A stretch of DNA of 50,159 nt, taken from the NCBI GenBank assembly GCA_913062865.1, contig CAJXWO010000017.1, positions 1 to 50,159 of the forward strand, read 5' to 3'. Made by a program: the position numbers and the translations under genes. Below the pieces are notes generated by a model. That model was given only the letters and a program-made list of their open reading frames with translations, did not search any database and was not told the DNA's origin. Of the stretch, positions 19,153 to 29,216 are shown piece by piece (within the stretch, counting starts at the first letter, position 1; each line of letters starts with the position of its first letter). The stretch comes from an uncultured Paracoccaceae bacterium. GTDB lineage: Bacteria; Pseudomonadota; Alphaproteobacteria; Rhodobacterales; Rhodobacteraceae.

Positions 19153-19316
19153 GGCGTGCCTCCCGTCACGGTCGAGTCTAAATATAATGCAAGTTTAGGT
19201 CAAAGTTGCTGACCAAGACAGGAAAATATCGTGAACTTGTTACATGGCCCTAGCGTAACACATTCAAAATTCATGTATTTCGTGCAACGGTACCTGGTGA
19301 ATCGAAAGTTGTTGGC

Positions 19317-20231
19317 ATGGATTGGGACAAACTCAGAATCTTTCACGCGGTCGCAGACGCCGGCAGCCTGACCCATGCGGGTGAGGTGCTGCACCTGTCG
19401 CAATCCGCCGTCAGCCGCCAGATCCGCGCGCTCGAGGAAAGCCTGAACACCACGCTGTTCCACCGACATGCACGGGGGCTGATTCTCACCGAACAGGGCG
19501 AGCTTTTGTTCGACGCGACCAGCGCCATGACCCGCCGGCTGGACACCGCCGCCGCGCGCATCCGCGACAGCGAAGAAGAGGTCTTCGGAGAGCTGCGCGT
19601 GACCACCACCATCGGCTTCGGCACGCTCTGGCTGTCCCCGCGCCTGACCAAGCTTTACGACCAGTATCCCGATCTCAAGATCGACCTGATGCTCGAGGAA
19701 CGCGTGCTCGACCTGCCCATGCGCGAGGCCGATGTGGCGATCCGCATGAAGGAACCCAGCCAGGCCGACCTGATCCGCAAGCGCCTGATGGGCGTGCGCA
19801 TGCGGCTCTACGCCTCGCCCGGCTATCTGGAGCGTTGGGGCACGCCCGACCGGATCGAGGATATCCGCACCCATCGCCTGATCTGCCAGAACCCGAACTC
19901 GGCCCAGGTCAGCGCGGGCATGAGCATGGTCAAGGAATTGCTGACCTATGACGTGCGCTCGATGCTGACGGTGAACAACTATTACGGCGCGCTCCAGGCG
20001 GTCAGCCACAATCTGGGGATCGGCGTGCTGCCCGACTACATCACACGCGATTTCCCGAACGTGGTCCGGGTGCTGCCGGATGTGGAAAGCAACGAGGTGC
20101 CCGTGTTCCTCGCCTATCCCGAAGAGCTGCGCCATTCCAAGCGCATCTCGGCCTTCCGCGACTTCGTTCAGGAAGAGATCGCACTGATGCGCAAAGCCGA
20201 CCGCGACAAGCTGGCAGCGCTGGACCCCTGA
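19317..20231 (+). CDS. LysR-family regulator of the LsrB/VtlR type
   Basis: 304 residues. An N-terminal winged helix-turn-helix (MDWDKLRIFHAVADAGSLTH ... LSQSAVSRQIRALEE ... LFHRHARGLILTEQG; 1-65) is followed by a LysR substrate-binding domain. The first 60 residues read very like LsrB of Sinorhizobium and VtlR of Brucella as I remember them; in those bacteria the regulator sits beside, and in Brucella activates, AbcR small RNAs. Here it is likewise followed by a candidate sRNA (20361-20444) with its own LysR-like operator. Upstream it diverges from the indolepyruvate oxidoreductase gene. The inducer is not evident. LsrB is reported to be redox-responsive; only computed alignment of cysteines could test this here. 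Confidence 0.85.
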   Translation: MDWDKLRIFHAVADAGSLTHAGEVLHLSQSAVSRQIRALEESLNTTLFHRHARGLILTEQGELLFDATSAMTRRLDTAAARIRDSEEEVFGELRVTTTIGFGTLWLSPRLTKLYDQYPDLKIDLMLEERVLDLPMREADVAIRMKEPSQADLIRKRLMGVRMRLYASPGYLERWGTPDRIEDIRTHRLICQNPNSAQVSAGMSMVKELLTYDVRSMLTVNNYYGALQAVSHNLGIGVLPDYITRDFPNVVRVLPDVESNEVPVFLAYPEELRHSKRISAFRDFVQEEIALMRKADRDKLAALDP

Positions 20232-20276
20232 CGTTTCATGGCCCGGAACGGGCGATTTCACTGTATCCAGAGCGTG

Positions 20277-20319
20277 CCATGCATCAATTGCATGGCGGGC
20301 ATGCTGCACCTGCGGCATG
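20277..20319 (+). promoter_or_regulatory. Candidate paired LysR operator upstream of the sRNA
   Basis: A perfect inverted repeat CCATGCA (20277-20283), TCAAT, TGCATGG (20289-20295) is followed by CATGC (20300-20304) / GCATG (20315-20319). A strong palindromic recognition site followed by a weaker activation site next to the -35 is the typical LysR layout. The first palindrome is centred about 75 bases before the predicted sRNA start. Confidence 0.6.
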
Positions 20320-20326
20320 ATTATCC

Positions 20327-20355
20327 TTGATCGTTCACAAATCGCCGCCTATTTG
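20327..20355 (+). promoter_or_regulatory. Candidate sRNA promoter
   Basis: TTGATC (20327-20332), a 17-base spacer, then TATTTG (20350-20355). It sits just downstream of the paired operator and about 6 bases before the predicted RNA start. Confidence 0.6.
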
Positions 20356-20360
20356 CGCAG

Positions 20361-20444
20361 TCGAAGGCGATGGCGTAGAGATACGCATCATCTTCATACC
20401 TCCCTGTTGGACTTTGGCCGGGCTTAGTTCCCGGCCTTTTTTTT
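20361..20444 (+). ncRNA. Candidate AbcR-like trans-acting small RNA
   Basis: Predicted RNA of about 84 bases. A bulged hairpin GATGGCGTA/TACGCATC (20369-20389, GAGA loop) is followed by an unpaired stretch with ACCTCCCTG (20398-20406), complementary to Shine-Dalgarno sequences. A strong intrinsic terminator ends it: GGCCGGG (20416-20422) / CCCGGCC (20430-20436) and eight Ts. There is no credible open reading frame. Position next to an LsrB/VtlR-type gene is that of AbcR (alpha-r15) sRNAs in Rhizobiales, which are Hfq-dependent repressors of transporter mRNAs. Identity as AbcR is inference from synteny and architecture, not from sequence alignment. Only one copy is seen here, whereas Sinorhizobium has two in tandem. 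Confidence 0.6.
20416..20444 (+). terminator. Terminator of the candidate sRNA
   Basis: A perfect 7-base-pair GC stem GGCCGGG/CCCGGCC with loop CTTAGTT is followed by eight Ts (20437-20444). It is the strongest intrinsic terminator on the plus strand of this region and lies 185 bases after the LysR stop. Confidence 0.9.
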
Positions 20445-20505
20445 GCGCGGTCCCGACGGACGCGTTACGGTATCACGCCCAACTGCTTATATCGGCGTTC
20501 TGACG

Positions 20506-20536
20506 AAAAAAGGGCGCGCCAGACCCTGGCACGCCC
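20506..20536 (-). terminator. Terminator of the 55-residue membrane protein gene
   Basis: Read on the minus strand: GGGCGTGCCAG (20536-20526), loop GGT, CTGGCGCGCCC (20522-20512), then six Ts (20511-20506). It is an 11-base-pair stem with one G-U pair. Confidence 0.88.
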
Positions 20537-20570
20537 CTTGTCGCGGTCGTCTTTGCAGCCTCAGTCAGAC

Positions 20571-20738
20571 TCAGGCCTTGTTAAGGCGGGCCATCCGCTC
20601 TTCGATGCCGTCCTTCGACAGGGCCGACTTCTGGCCACCTTCCTTGCGGCGCTTTTCCGTCACCCGTGCGCTGATATAGCCGAAGGCCACCATAAAGCCG
20701 AGCGTCCCGAATGTGAGGATACCAAGTCCGAAATCCAT
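20571..20738 (-). CDS. Small single-pass membrane protein (55 aa), unknown function
   Basis: The start ATG at 20738 has AGGAG about 7 bases upstream, and the frame ends TGA just before a strong terminator, so this looks like a genuine gene of one cistron. The protein begins MDFGLGILTFGTLGFMVAFG, one hydrophobic helix (about 4-22), then a basic stretch TEKRRKEGG and an amphipathic C-terminus SKDGIEERMARLNKA. The orientation is probably N-out with a cytoplasmic tail. No known domain was recognised. It converges with the candidate sRNA. Confidence 0.75.
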   Translation of the reverse strand: MDFGLGILTFGTLGFMVAFGYISARVTEKRRKEGGQKSALSKDGIEERMARLNKA

Positions 20739-20916
20739 CTGCGTCTCCTGTTGTTGCGTCTATCAGGGATACGCCGAAAGATGTACCTTGGATCAGACTT
20801 TCCCAAAATTTCCTTTCATTTTCAATAGCATACAAAGGTGTACCGAAAATGCGCTGTTTTTGAGCGGAAAAAAACATGAAACCCAGCGGGTTGCGCCGCA
20901 GCCGCCCTAGGCCGGG

Positions 20917-21165
20917 TCAACGGATGATCGCGATCACCGAAAGCCAGAAAAGGCACAGGCCGATCAAGCCAAGCTGCGCGGCCAGCAGGCTGACAAGGAA
21001 CAGCCCCAGCAGCACGAGCGCGGTCACGGACCACTGATCGCGCAGGGCAAGCCAGCGAAGGTCGGCCTCGACATCGTCAGAGGGACGACCGATCCAAAGC
21101 CCGCCCACGAGGGCAAAGGCCACATCGCGGCAGGTTCGGGCAGCGGGTTTCAAAAGGCTCTGCAT
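20917..21165 (-). CDS. Small membrane protein (82 aa), unknown function
   Basis: The N-terminus MQSLLKPAARTCRDVAFALVGGLWIG is short and amphipathic, a soluble acidic stretch follows (RPSDDVEADLRWLALRD), then two hydrophobic helices at about 46-80 (VTALVLLGLFLVSLLAAQ and LIGLCLFWLSVIAIIR). No family was recognised. The ribosome site before the ATG at 21165 is weak, so start and even coding status are less certain than for its neighbour. It diverges from purL. Confidence 0.5.
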   Translation of the reverse strand: MQSLLKPAARTCRDVAFALVGGLWIGRPSDDVEADLRWLALRDQWSVTALVLLGLFLVSLLAAQLGLIGLCLFWLSVIAIIR

Positions 21166-21315
21166 GGCGTGCCATCGTTCTCTTACAACCGGTATGATAC
21201 TACGCGCCCCGGCACACGTACGCAATGGTATGCAGCCCGACAGAGCAGGCCCCCTTTCACACATCCCGCGCCTTGAGTATGAAGGCGGGCAAACGGCCCT
21301 GGGGGACACTACCGC

Positions 21316-23475
<2,160 letters not shown>

Positions 23476-23536
23476 GACCCCGTCTTGCCACCCGGCCCTG
23501 TAAACCTTAGTTTCAGACTCACGAAAGGAAGCCGCC

Positions 23537-23773
23537 ATGCCCATTGATGCCGCTGAAATCGAGTCCCTGATCCGCGCCGAGTTTCCCGACGCGAAAATCA
23601 CCGTGCAGGGCGACGACGGACAGCATTTCGCCGCCGAAGTGGTCGACGAAAGCTTTCGCGGAATGAACCGCGTGCAACAGCAACGCGCCGTCTATGCCGC
23701 GCTCAAGGGCAAGATGGACGGCAGCCAGGGCGAATTGCACGCGCTGGCGCTTGCCACACGGGCCCCGAAATGA
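23537..23773 (+). CDS. bolA: BolA family protein
   Basis: 78 residues. Small BolA-fold protein that forms [2Fe-2S]-bridged heterodimers with monothiol glutaredoxins and is linked to iron sensing and iron-sulfur trafficking. The conserved helix-turn-helix-like segment is SFRGMNRVQQQRAVYAALKGKM, with the terminal histidine at ELHALALATRAP. AAAGGA lies before the start. grxD, its likely partner, follows 377 bases downstream on the same strand, separated by one small gene. Confidence 0.92.
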   Translation: MPIDAAEIESLIRAEFPDAKITVQGDDGQHFAAEVVDESFRGMNRVQQQRAVYAALKGKMDGSQGELHALALATRAPK

Positions 23774-23882
23774 CCTGGGGGCTTGCCGGGCTTATTCGGC
23801 TGAGCCCCTGCGCCATGCCCTGTCTTATGACCGGTTGGCAGGCGGCGACCCAAGCTGCCGGCCATCCCCGAAAAGGATCTTC

Positions 23883-24116
23883 ATGACCAATCCGACCATC
23901 GTAATGCTCATCCTGTCCCCCTTCGCGCTGGTGTTCGTCTACGCCGCCTGGCACGAAGCACGACGACGGCATACCGACGGTCACAGCAACTACGGGCTGG
24001 TCTACGACCCCGAAACCGGCACCACCCACGTCTTTTTGCTCGAAGAGGGCGAGACGGGGTACGATCCCGAAGCCGAACAGGCGGGCCCGGACGAAGACAA
24101 AACCGGCCCCTCTTGA
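23883..24116 (+). CDS. Small membrane-anchored protein (77 aa), unknown function
   Basis: The start ATG at 23883 has AAAAGGA just upstream. One N-terminal membrane helix (TIVMLILSPFALVFVYAAW) is followed by a basic turn (HEARRRHTDG), a conserved-looking SNYGLVYDPETGTTHVFLL strand region and an acidic tail (about 40-77). It sits between bolA and grxD and is probably cotranscribed with them, but nothing shows a role in iron-sulfur trafficking. No known domain was recognised. Confidence 0.75.
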   Translation: MTNPTIVMLILSPFALVFVYAAWHEARRRHTDGHSNYGLVYDPETGTTHVFLLEEGETGYDPEAEQAGPDEDKTGPS

Positions 24117-24150
24117 CCCCGACACCACCAAGACATGAGGACGATCCAAG

Positions 24151-24513
24151 ATGACGGACGCCAAGACGACGATCGAATCCACCGTGACCGACAACGATGT
24201 TGTCCTGTTCATGAAGGGCACAAAGGAAATGCCCCAATGCGGCTTCTCCAGCCGCGTCGCGGGTGTTCTGAACTACATGGGCGTCGAGTTCGCCGACGTG
24301 AACGTGTTGGCCGACGAGGCGATCCGCCAGGGGATCAAGGACTATTCCGATTGGCCGACCATCCCGCAGCTGTATGTGAAGGGCGAATTCGTCGGCGGCT
24401 GCGATATCGTGACCGAGATGACGCTGTCGGGCGAGCTGGATGCTCTGTTTGAGCAGAATGGCGTCACCTTCGACAAGGCCGCGGCGGACAAGATCCGCGA
24501 AGCCAACGCCTGA
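24151..24513 (+). CDS. grxD: Monothiol glutaredoxin (Grx4 type)
   Basis: 120 residues. CGFS-type glutaredoxin that carries a [2Fe-2S] cluster, alone or with BolA, rather than acting as a general reductase. The active-site motif is CGFS with C30, the TVxP-like glutathione site is SDWPTIPQLYVKGEFVGG, and the GGCDI loop follows. bolA lies upstream in the same orientation. A strong terminator follows. Confidence 0.96.
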   Translation: MTDAKTTIESTVTDNDVVLFMKGTKEMPQCGFSSRVAGVLNYMGVEFADVNVLADEAIRQGIKDYSDWPTIPQLYVKGEFVGGCDIVTEMTLSGELDALFEQNGVTFDKAAADKIREANA

Positions 24514-24552
24514 TCGCCCTCCGTCGCTCGGGCACTCCGACAGATAAAGTAT

Positions 24553-24588
24553 GCGGGCCCGGCACATCATGCCGGGCCCGCTCTCGTT
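24553..24588 (+). terminator. grxD/zapA bidirectional terminator
   Basis: A perfect 12-base-pair stem GCGGGCCCGGCA (24553-24564) / TGCCGGGCCCGC (24570-24581) with loop CATCA is followed by TCTCGTTT. It lies between convergent grxD and zapA. The minus side has only a weak T-poor tail, so it is more convincing for grxD. Confidence 0.82.
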
Positions 24589-24609
24589 TCAGGATCGGTT
24601 CGGGCGCCA

Positions 24610-25029
24610 CTAGGCTGCGCCGGATTTCTCCTCGGTCTGATCGGCAAGGGACTCCGCGCGCGCGGCCAGCTCTGCGAGGGTCTCGCCCAGACCCTCGGGC
24701 AGCACGGGCACCTGCACCTTGACCGGATCGGGCGGCGGGCGGTTTTCAAGCGTGTCGATCTGCGCGCGCAGGCTGGCGATCTCGTCTTCCTTGCCGGCCA
24801 GCACCGTCTCCATCTTTTTCAAGCGGTCCTCCATCCCGGCGGTCTTGTCCGCCAGCATGAGCCCCGCCATGAGCAGCATCCGCGCCTCGGGAATGCGGCC
24901 GATCTGGCCCACGAGCACCTGTGCCTCGGTATCGAGCATCCGCGCGGCCATCTGAAGGTACTTTTCCTCGCCCTCCTGGCAGGCCACCTCGAAGGTCCGG
25001 CCGCCGATCTCGATCGTCACTTCAGGCAT
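24610..25029 (-). CDS. zapA: Cell division protein ZapA
   Basis: 139 residues. Binds FtsZ and bundles protofilaments at the Z ring. The N-terminal ZapA globular part is MPEVTIEIGGRTFEVACQEG ... EEKYLQMAARML. A long coiled coil follows (about 55-105, KKMETVLAGKEDEIASLRAQIDTL read in parts), then a Pro/Val-rich and acidic tail longer than in E. coli. The start overlaps the stop of the upstream coiled-coil gene by 8 bases, so the two are coupled. I found no 6S RNA in the short gap after zapA, where it sits in some bacteria. Confidence 0.9.
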   Translation of the reverse strand: MPEVTIEIGGRTFEVACQEGEEKYLQMAARMLDTEAQVLVGQIGRIPEARMLLMAGLMLADKTAGMEDRLKKMETVLAGKEDEIASLRAQIDTLENRPPPDPVKVQVPVLPEGLGETLAELAARAESLADQTEEKSGAA

Positions 25030-25729
25030 CTGCCGCCTCCTCTGCCGTACCGGCACCATCATCGGCCCCGTCCTCTGCACTGTCTTCGCCCACCAGCGCC
25101 CCCAGCGCGGCCAGCACTGCACCGGCTTCGGCCATGTCGGTCTCGCGCCGGGCGCGCAACGCCTCGATCTCGGCCAGCATCGCCTGGTTGATCAGATGCG
25201 GTTCGGTCACGCCCGCGGCCTGTGCTTCGCGCAGGGCGGCGCTGGTTTCCATCAGCTGGTCGTTGGCCGCCCGCAGGCGAGCCAGTTCCTGATCGAGTTC
25301 GGCCATCGCGGTCTGCTGCTCGGCCACCCGCTCTTCGAGCGCGGCGACAAGGCCCGACTGCTTGGACTTGATGACACGCACCCGTTCTTCGAGCTGGGCG
25401 TTGGCGATCCGTTCATCCTCGAGCGCGGCACGCAGGCTGGCCACGTCATCCTCTCCGCCCACGGGCGCGCTGGGCGGCGGGGCCTCTGGATCGTCCAGTG
25501 GCGCGGCCACTGCAGGCGGCGCCGGGGTCAGAAGCTCGGGCGAAACGCTGGCCTCGTCACCTTCGGTCTCGGTGGCCTCGGCGTCCTTCGGCACGACGGC
25601 GGCCGGTGTCTCGGCGGCCGTGTCCACCGGCGGTGGCGTCTCGGCGGGGCGGCTCAGCCCCTCGAGCCCCTGCCCGATCCGGTCCAGCGCCACGGCGATG
25701 CGCTGTGTCAGGTCGTCGGTTTCGCTCAT
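25022..25729 (-). CDS. Coiled-coil protein cotranscribed with zapA, unknown function
   Basis: 235 residues. The start at 25729 (MSETDDLTQRIAVALDRIG) is preferred over in-frame upstream starts that would add basic, unlike sequence. It has three parts: a short N-terminal amphipathic helix, a Pro/Ala/Glu-rich disordered linker (about 30-100), and a coiled coil (about 108-215: VASLRAALEDERIANAQLEER ... ELDQELARLRAANDQLM), ending in an acidic tail. The 8-base overlap with zapA and the coiled coil suggest a divisome-associated partner, but this is inference. It diverges from tkt. Confidence 0.8.
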   Translation of the reverse strand: MSETDDLTQRIAVALDRIGQGLEGLSRPAETPPPVDTAAETPAAVVPKDAEATETEGDEASVSPELLTPAPPAVAAPLDDPEAPPPSAPVGGEDDVASLRAALEDERIANAQLEERVRVIKSKQSGLVAALEERVAEQQTAMAELDQELARLRAANDQLMETSAALREAQAAGVTEPHLINQAMLAEIEALRARRETDMAEAGAVLAALGALVGEDSAEDGADDGAGTAEEAADA

Positions 25730-25965
25730 ACCCCAAATCCTCGTTCGCAGTTTTTCTTGCGCGGCGTTTTGCTCTTGTTTCCGGTCGGGATCACCATGCG
25801 CGGCCCGTCCGGCGAATCGCTGCACCCGTTGCCTGAGCCTAACTCTACCCAAAGCCTGTGGAAAATGCGCCCCTCGGGCGGTCTGGGCCCCGGGCGCGGC
25901 TTGATCTTCAAGGGCGGGCTGGTATTCAACCTCGAAACCCCATTGCCCCGGAAGGACCCTGCCCC

Positions 25966-27981
25966 GTGGATATCTCTGCCCTGCGCACCGCCAATCCCGA
26001 CCACTGGATGAAAGCCGCCGCGATCCGCACGCTGACGCTCGACGCCGTGCATGCCGCCAATTCCGGTCACTCGGGCATGCCCATGGGGATGGCCGACGTG
26101 GCGACCGTCCTGTTCGAGAAGCACCTGAAATTCGACGCCGCCAATCCCGACTGGATCGACCGCGACCGCTTTGTCCTGTCGGCGGGCCATGGCTCGATGC
26201 TGCTATACGCCCTCCTCTACCTTACGGGCTACGAGGACATGACGCTCGACCAGATCCGCAATTTCCGCCAGTGGGGCGCAATCACCGCAGGGCATCCGGA
26301 ATACGGCCATGCCAAGGGGATCGAGACCACCACGGGGCCGCTGGGCCAGGGCATCGCCAACAGCGTCGGTTTCGCCATCGCCGAGGAGTCCCTGCGCGCC
26401 CGCTACGGCAAGAAGGTGTTCGACCACTTCACCTATGTCATCGCCGGCGACGGCTGCCTGATGGAGGGTGTGAGCCAGGAGGCCATCGCCCTGGCCGGCC
26501 GGCAAGAGCTTGGACATCTCGTCGTCTTCTGGGACAACAACAACATCACCATCGACGGCACCGTCGACATCGCCGACCGGACCGACCAGATGATGCGCTT
26601 CCGCGCCTCCGGCTGGCATGTCCAAGAGATCGACGGCCATAACCCGGCCGAGATCGACGCAGCCATCACCGCCGCCAAGCTGTCGAACAAACCGTCGATG
26701 ATCGCCTGCAAGACCCATATCGCCCTGGGCCACGCTGCGCAGGACACCGCCAAGGGCCATGGCGCGCTGACCGACGCGGGCCAGTTGCAAGCGGCCAAGG
26801 ACGCCTATGGCTGGACCTGGGGGCCCTTCGAGATCCCCGCCGACATCAAGGCGCAATGGGAAGAGATCGGTCGCCGCGGCGCGCAGGCCCGCCAGGAGTG
26901 GTCGGAACGCTTTGCCCAGCTGTCGTCCAACCGCCAGGCCGAGATCACCCGCATGTTCGAACTCGAGCCGCCCAAGAAACTGTCGGCCACGATCAAGCAG
27001 CTGAAAAAGCAGGTCAGCGACGAGGCACCCAAGGTGGCGACGCGGAAATCGTCGGAAATGGTGCTCGAGATCGTGAACCCGATCATGCCCGAAACCTTCA
27101 GCGGCTCGGCGGACCTGACGGGGTCGAACAACACCAAGACCGGCGATCTGGGCATCTTTACGCCCGAGGCCCGCAAGGGCCGGTACCTGCATTACGGTAT
27201 CCGCGAACACGGCATGGCCGCGGCGATGAACGGCATGGTGCTGCACGGGGGCGTCCGTGCCTATGGCGGCACCTTCATGGCCTTCACCGATTACGCCCGC
27301 CCCTCGATGCGCCTCGCCGCGCTGATGGAGATCCCCACGGTCTTTGTCATGACCCATGACAGCATCGGTTTGGGCGAGGATGGCCCGACCCACCAGCCGG
27401 TGGAACATGTCGCCATCAGCCGCGCCACGCCCAACACCCATGTCTTCCGCCCGGCCGATACGGTCGAGACGGCCGAAGCTTGGGAACTGGCGCTGACGTC
27501 GAAAAAGACGCCGTCGGTCCTGGCTCTGACCCGTCAGGGCGTGTCCACCGTCCGGACCGAGCACAAGACCAAGAACCTGACCGCCCAGGGCGCCTATGTG
27601 CTGGCCGATGCCGAGGGCAAGCGCCAGGCGATCCTGATCGCCACCGGCTCGGAGGTCGAGATCGCCATGGCCGCGCGCGAGATGCTTCAGGCCGAGGGGA
27701 TCGGCACCCGCGTCGTCTCCATGCCCTGCATGGAGCTGTTCGCGGAACAGGACGAGGCCTATCGCAAGCGCGTCCTGCCCGGCGGGCCGGTCCGCGTGGG
27801 CATCGAGGCCGGCGTGCGCCAGGGCTGGGACCGCTGGCTTCTGGGCGAGCGTGGCCGCGAGGCCAAGGCCGATTTCGTCGGCATGTCCAGCTTCGGTGCC
27901 TCGGCCCCGGCCGGCGTGCTGTACGAAAAGTTCGGCATCACCGCCGAGGCCGTGGTGGAGCGCGTCAAGGCGCTGCTCTGA
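25966..27981 (+). CDS. tkt: Transketolase
   Basis: 671 residues. TPP-dependent two-carbon transfer in the pentose phosphate and Calvin-type pathways. I chose the GTG at 25966 ([14 protein letters not shown]) because GAAGGA (25951-25956) precedes it and family proteins start there; an in-frame ATG at 25858 would add 36 unlike residues. Visible blocks are [19 protein letters not shown], the TPP-binding [13 protein letters not shown] ... [10 protein letters not shown], and the pyrimidine-domain [18 protein letters not shown] equivalent ([18 protein letters not shown]). The neighbouring GAPDH genes use its products, a common carbon-metabolism grouping. Confidence 0.96.
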   Translation: MDISALRTANPDHWMKAAAIRTLTLDAVHAANSGHSGMPMGMADVATVLFEKHLKFDAANPDWIDRDRFVLSAGHGSMLLYALLYLTGYEDMTLDQIRNFRQWGAITAGHPEYGHAKGIETTTGPLGQGIANSVGFAIAEESLRARYGKKVFDHFTYVIAGDGCLMEGVSQEAIALAGRQELGHLVVFWDNNNITIDGTVDIADRTDQMMRFRASGWHVQEIDGHNPAEIDAAITAAKLSNKPSMIACKTHIALGHAAQDTAKGHGALTDAGQLQAAKDAYGWTWGPFEIPADIKAQWEEIGRRGAQARQEWSERFAQLSSNRQAEITRMFELEPPKKLSATIKQLKKQVSDEAPKVATRKSSEMVLEIVNPIMPETFSGSADLTGSNNTKTGDLGIFTPEARKGRYLHYGIREHGMAAAMNGMVLHGGVRAYGGTFMAFTDYARPSMRLAALMEIPTVFVMTHDSIGLGEDGPTHQPVEHVAISRATPNTHVFRPADTVETAEAWELALTSKKTPSVLALTRQGVSTVRTEHKTKNLTAQGAYVLADAEGKRQAILIATGSEVEIAMAAREMLQAEGIGTRVVSMPCMELFAEQDEAYRKRVLPGGPVRVGIEAGVRQGWDRWLLGERGREAKADFVGMSSFGASAPAGVLYEKFGITAEAVVERVKALL

Positions 27982-28006
27982 TCCACGGGGCGCGCCCGTG
28001 ATAGAG

Positions 28007-28036
28007 AAAGGCCCGGGGTCACGCTCCGGGCTTTTC
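28007..28036 (+). terminator. tkt intrinsic terminator
   Basis: GCCCGG (28011-28016) / CCGGGC (28026-28031) with flanking A/T pairs and TTTT (28032-28035), 26 bases after the tkt stop. A smaller hairpin CACGGG/CCCGTG precedes it (27984-28000). Confidence 0.75.
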
Positions 28037-28086
28037 CTGTGGCGCGGCCACGGGCGGGCACGGCAGAGGGTTTTGACAGCGGCCCC

Positions 28087-29208
28087 ATGATGCGCCCAAA
28101 CTGGGCCATGTTACCCTGCCCGCTGACCCGCCGCCTGCGCCGCCTGTTGATCGGCGCCACTTTGCTGTTTTCCGGTCCCGCCATGGCTGACACCGCCCAG
28201 ACGCTCGCCGACAGGCTGTTGACGCAGACACGCAGCCCCGCCGTGGGGGTCGCGCTTTTTGCGGGCGGCACAACGGACATCGCCGTCGCCGGAGAACGTG
28301 CGCGCGGCAGCGGCGTGCCGGTCGAGATCGGCGATCCTTGGCATCTGGGCTCGAACGGCAAGGCGCTGACCGCACTCCTTGTGGCGCGACTGACCGAGCT
28401 GGGTCGGATCGGGCGCGACGACACGCTGGGCGAGACCCTCGGCCCGGTCCTTCCCGATCTGCATCCGGGCTATGCCACTGTGACCTATGACCAGCTTCTG
28501 GCCCATCGCGCCGGGATACGTGCCAATCCCGGCCTGCGCGAGCTGTTCCGCTATAGCGGTGCGCGCGACACCCCCACCCGGGACCGGCGCGAGATCATTG
28601 CACGGCTGCTGGCAAAACCCCCGGCCTCCGCGCCGGGCGAGACCTTCCGCTATTCCAACGCAGGCTACATGACCGCGGGGCTCATGCTCGAGACCGCGAC
28701 CGGCCAGTCGTGGCGGGATCTCATGCAGGCCCATGTCTTTGCGCCGATGGGTCTGGACAGCGCGGGCTTCGGCGCCCCGGGATCGGACGGCGCGTTCGAC
28801 GCGCCCCGGGGCCACAAAAGCGGCGTTATGGCGCTTTTCCGGGTCCGCCCGGTGCCCCCCGGCCCATCTGCCGACAATATCGAGGCGATGGGCCCCGCCG
28901 GCAGGATCCACCTGAGCCTTGCCGATCACATGGCGGTGCTGCGCGCCCATCTGACCCGCGACACGGAGGTGCTGAGCGCGCAAGGCTGGAACCGGCTGCA
29001 CATTCCCGGACCGGGCGCGGATTACGTGGGCGGCTGGCTGATCCGCGACGGCGTACATTTGCACAATGGATCCAACACGATGTGGTTCAACACCGCCGCG
29101 ATGGATCTTGAAACGGGCCGTGCGATCATCCTGGCCTTCAACGCGGCGACGCCCAAGGTACAAAAGCTGTCGCAGGACAGCGCGATGGGCTGGCTCGGCG
29201 CTCAGTAA
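28087..29208 (+). CDS. Exported serine hydrolase, class C beta-lactamase/DD-peptidase fold
   Basis: 373 residues from the ATG at 28087; an internal ATG at 28108 gives a tighter signal peptide (LTRRLRRLLIGATLLFSGPAMA) and may be the true start. The SxxK motif is SNGK (S89, K92 from the first start) in HLGSNGKALTALL; the second motif is YSN in FRYSNAGY; a third block GSN lies in LHNGSNTMWFN in place of the KTG-like triad. Predicted periplasmic esterase, amidase or peptidase. Family members vary widely, and beta-lactam resistance should not be assumed. It follows tkt after a terminator. Confidence 0.8.
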   Translation: MMRPNWAMLPCPLTRRLRRLLIGATLLFSGPAMADTAQTLADRLLTQTRSPAVGVALFAGGTTDIAVAGERARGSGVPVEIGDPWHLGSNGKALTALLVARLTELGRIGRDDTLGETLGPVLPDLHPGYATVTYDQLLAHRAGIRANPGLRELFRYSGARDTPTRDRREIIARLLAKPPASAPGETFRYSNAGYMTAGLMLETATGQSWRDLMQAHVFAPMGLDSAGFGAPGSDGAFDAPRGHKSGVMALFRVRPVPPGPSADNIEAMGPAGRIHLSLADHMAVLRAHLTRDTEVLSAQGWNRLHIPGPGADYVGGWLIRDGVHLHNGSNTMWFNTAAMDLETGRAIILAFNAATPKVQKLSQDSAMGWLGAQ

Positions 29209-29216
29209 GGCTGCCG

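Noticed and set aside
16219-19212. An open frame of about 997 codons opposite the indolepyruvate oxidoreductase
   Set aside because: Composition is His/Ala/Gly/Arg-rich with no motifs, and the opposite strand carries all conserved TPP and iron-sulfur blocks; a codon-bias artefact.
24514-24609. 6S RNA expected downstream of zapA
   Set aside because: Only 96 bases remain between grxD and zapA, filled by a 12-base-pair terminator hairpin; too short for 6S RNA.
28087-29208. Antibiotic-resistance beta-lactamase
   Set aside because: The fold and SxxK/YSN motifs fit, but the family is mostly esterases and peptidases, the third motif is atypical, and no ampR-like regulator or mobile context is present.
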